From NCBI GenBank assembly GCA_023256555.1, contig JALRFB010000051.1:1-6859 (forward strand): 6,859 nt of DNA. The letters are read 5' to 3'. The notes beneath the pieces were generated by a model, which ran no database searches, was not told the DNA's origin, and worked only from the letters and a program-made list of their open reading frames with translations. This document shows, piece by piece, positions 6,420 through 6,859 of this stretch. The stretch comes from Sediminibacterium sp. Its GTDB lineage: Bacteria; Bacteroidota; Bacteroidia; Chitinophagales; Chitinophagaceae. Position numbers and translations under genes: made by a program. Within the stretch, counting starts at the first letter, position 1; every line of letters starts with the position of its first letter.

Positions 6420-6449
6420 TTTGGTAAAACTAAATAATTTAGTAAATTG
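6420..6449 (+). promoter_or_regulatory. Putative promoter of the XRE/S24 regulator gene
   Basis: TTTG at 6420-6423 is followed, 19 nt later, by TAAATTG at 6443-6449. This resembles a Bacteroidota -33/-7 pair with normal spacing, although the -7 box is imperfect against TAnnTTTG. It is preceded by two A-tracts (6400-6407 and 6413-6419). A start near 6456 would give a leader of only about 10 nt. The first operator palindrome fills the spacer and the second covers the predicted start. Confidence 0.4.
6429..6443. promoter_or_regulatory. Operator-like 15-bp perfect palindrome (site 1)
   Basis: ACTAAATAATTTAGT has 7-bp perfect arms around one central base (6436). It lies between the putative -33 and -7 boxes of the divergent regulator gene, where a bound dimer would block polymerase. 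It is a likely binding site for the helix-turn-helix protein encoded 24 bp downstream. This is inferred from symmetry and position. Confidence 0.6.
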
Positions 6450-6450
6450 C

Positions 6451-6465
6451 ACTAAAATCATTAGT
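6451..6465. promoter_or_regulatory. Operator-like 15-bp imperfect palindrome (site 2)
   Basis: ACTAAAATCATTAGT repeats the outer ACTAA/TTAGT arms of site 1, with the same total length and an asymmetric centre. Its centre (6458) is 22 bp from that of site 1, about two helical turns, so two dimers would sit on the same DNA face. It ends 1 bp before the regulator's ATG. Confidence 0.55.
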
Positions 6466-6466
6466 T

Positions 6467-6859
6467 ATGTCATACGCAGGTAAGAATTTAAAATTCATCA
6501 GAAAGCAGCGCGAATGGACACAGGAAGAAATGGCCCAACAATTACAAATTAAGCGTTCTTTAGTGGGTGCTTATGAGGAAGAAAGGGCTGAACCTAGACT
6601 AGAGGTGCAAGAAGCCATTTGTGCTTTATTTAATCTTAGTTTGGAAGAATTTCTTTTTCAAGATCTCTCTCAAAAGGGTGGTTTAGGTCAGGATGGTTCT
6701 AATGGTGGTTCTAATTCCTATTTAGATCGTCGTAGGTCCATGAAAATGGATAGATCTGCTTCTATTGTTCCCATTGTGCCTTTCGTGCCTGTTAAGGCTG
6801 CAGCAGGGTATTTGGCAGGTTATGCTGACCCAGAGTTTCTAGACGAACTAAATACCTTT
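6467..6859 (+). CDS. XRE helix-turn-helix regulator with LexA/CI-like S24 domain (partial, 3' end outside window)
   Basis: An open frame of 131 codons runs from ATG 6467 to the window end without a stop. Residues 5-63 form an XRE/HTH_3 DNA-binding domain: NLKFIRKQREWTQEEMAQQL (7-26), then the recognition-helix region IKRSLVGAYEEERAEPRLE (28-46). A Gly/Ser/Asn-rich linker (about 68-84) and a basic patch DRRRSMKMDR (87-96) follow. The segment VPFVPVKAAAGYLAGYADPEF (105-124 and on) matches the start of an S24 (LexA/UmuD/CI) domain. Its AAAG stretch (Ala113-Gly114) sits where LexA-type proteins cleave themselves at Ala-Gly. The catalytic Ser and Lys would lie beyond the window, so self-cleavage is not shown. 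Two palindromes directly upstream suggest autoregulation. It may be a stress-responsive repressor of the LexA-like type common in Bacteroidota. The gene is complete at its 5' end. Confidence 0.87.
   Translation, partial: MSYAGKNLKFIRKQREWTQEEMAQQLQIKRSLVGAYEEERAEPRLEVQEAICALFNLSLEEFLFQDLSQKGGLGQDGSNGGSNSYLDRRRSMKMDRSASIVPIVPFVPVKAAAGYLAGYADPEFLDELNTF

Overview
The window looks like ordinary chromosomal DNA of a low-GC member of the Bacteroidota. A relative of Sediminibacterium/Chitinophagaceae is plausible, but the genus is a guess. The clues are AT-rich leaders with little Shine-Dalgarno, TAnnTTTG-type -7 promoter boxes, an outer-membrane lipid A gene, and proteins that read like Bacteroidota orthologues. 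I see no mobile element, CRISPR array, phage gene, tRNA or rRNA. I did not find a convincing new multi-gene system. The unusual signals are regulatory DNA and two genes that are easily missed: a 54-codon gene, and a gene running off the right edge.

Layout. Positions 54-2931 (minus) hold a probable operon, transcribed as an OsmC-family thiol peroxidase, then O-succinylhomoserine sulfhydrylase-type MetZ, then a NupG-type nucleoside permease. A perfect 12-bp inverted repeat lies 3 nt upstream of the permease start. Divergent from this, at 3000-4025 (plus), is metX (homoserine O-acyltransferase), followed 12 nt later by a 54-residue single-pass membrane protein gene (4038-4202). The metX and osmC starts are 68 bp apart and share a 17-bp perfect palindrome that carries a -7 box on each strand.

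The small membrane protein gene runs tail-to-tail into lpxB with a 21-nt overlap. The second minus-strand operon (4182-6373) is surE, then a three-helix membrane protein, then lpxB. It is packed with a TAATG stop/start overlap and a TAA-ATG abutment. Divergent from surE, and truncated by the window end, is an XRE helix-turn-helix regulator with the start of a LexA/CI-like S24 domain. Two 15-bp operator-like palindromes lie between its putative -33 box and its start codon.

Function. MetX activates homoserine and MetZ replaces the acyl group with sulfide to make homocysteine for methionine. The OsmC protein may supply thiol/peroxide protection in the same regulon. LpxB makes the lipid A disaccharide core. 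SurE is a metal-dependent nucleotidase. The regulator probably controls its own gene. No intrinsic terminator is evident anywhere, including between the convergent genes.
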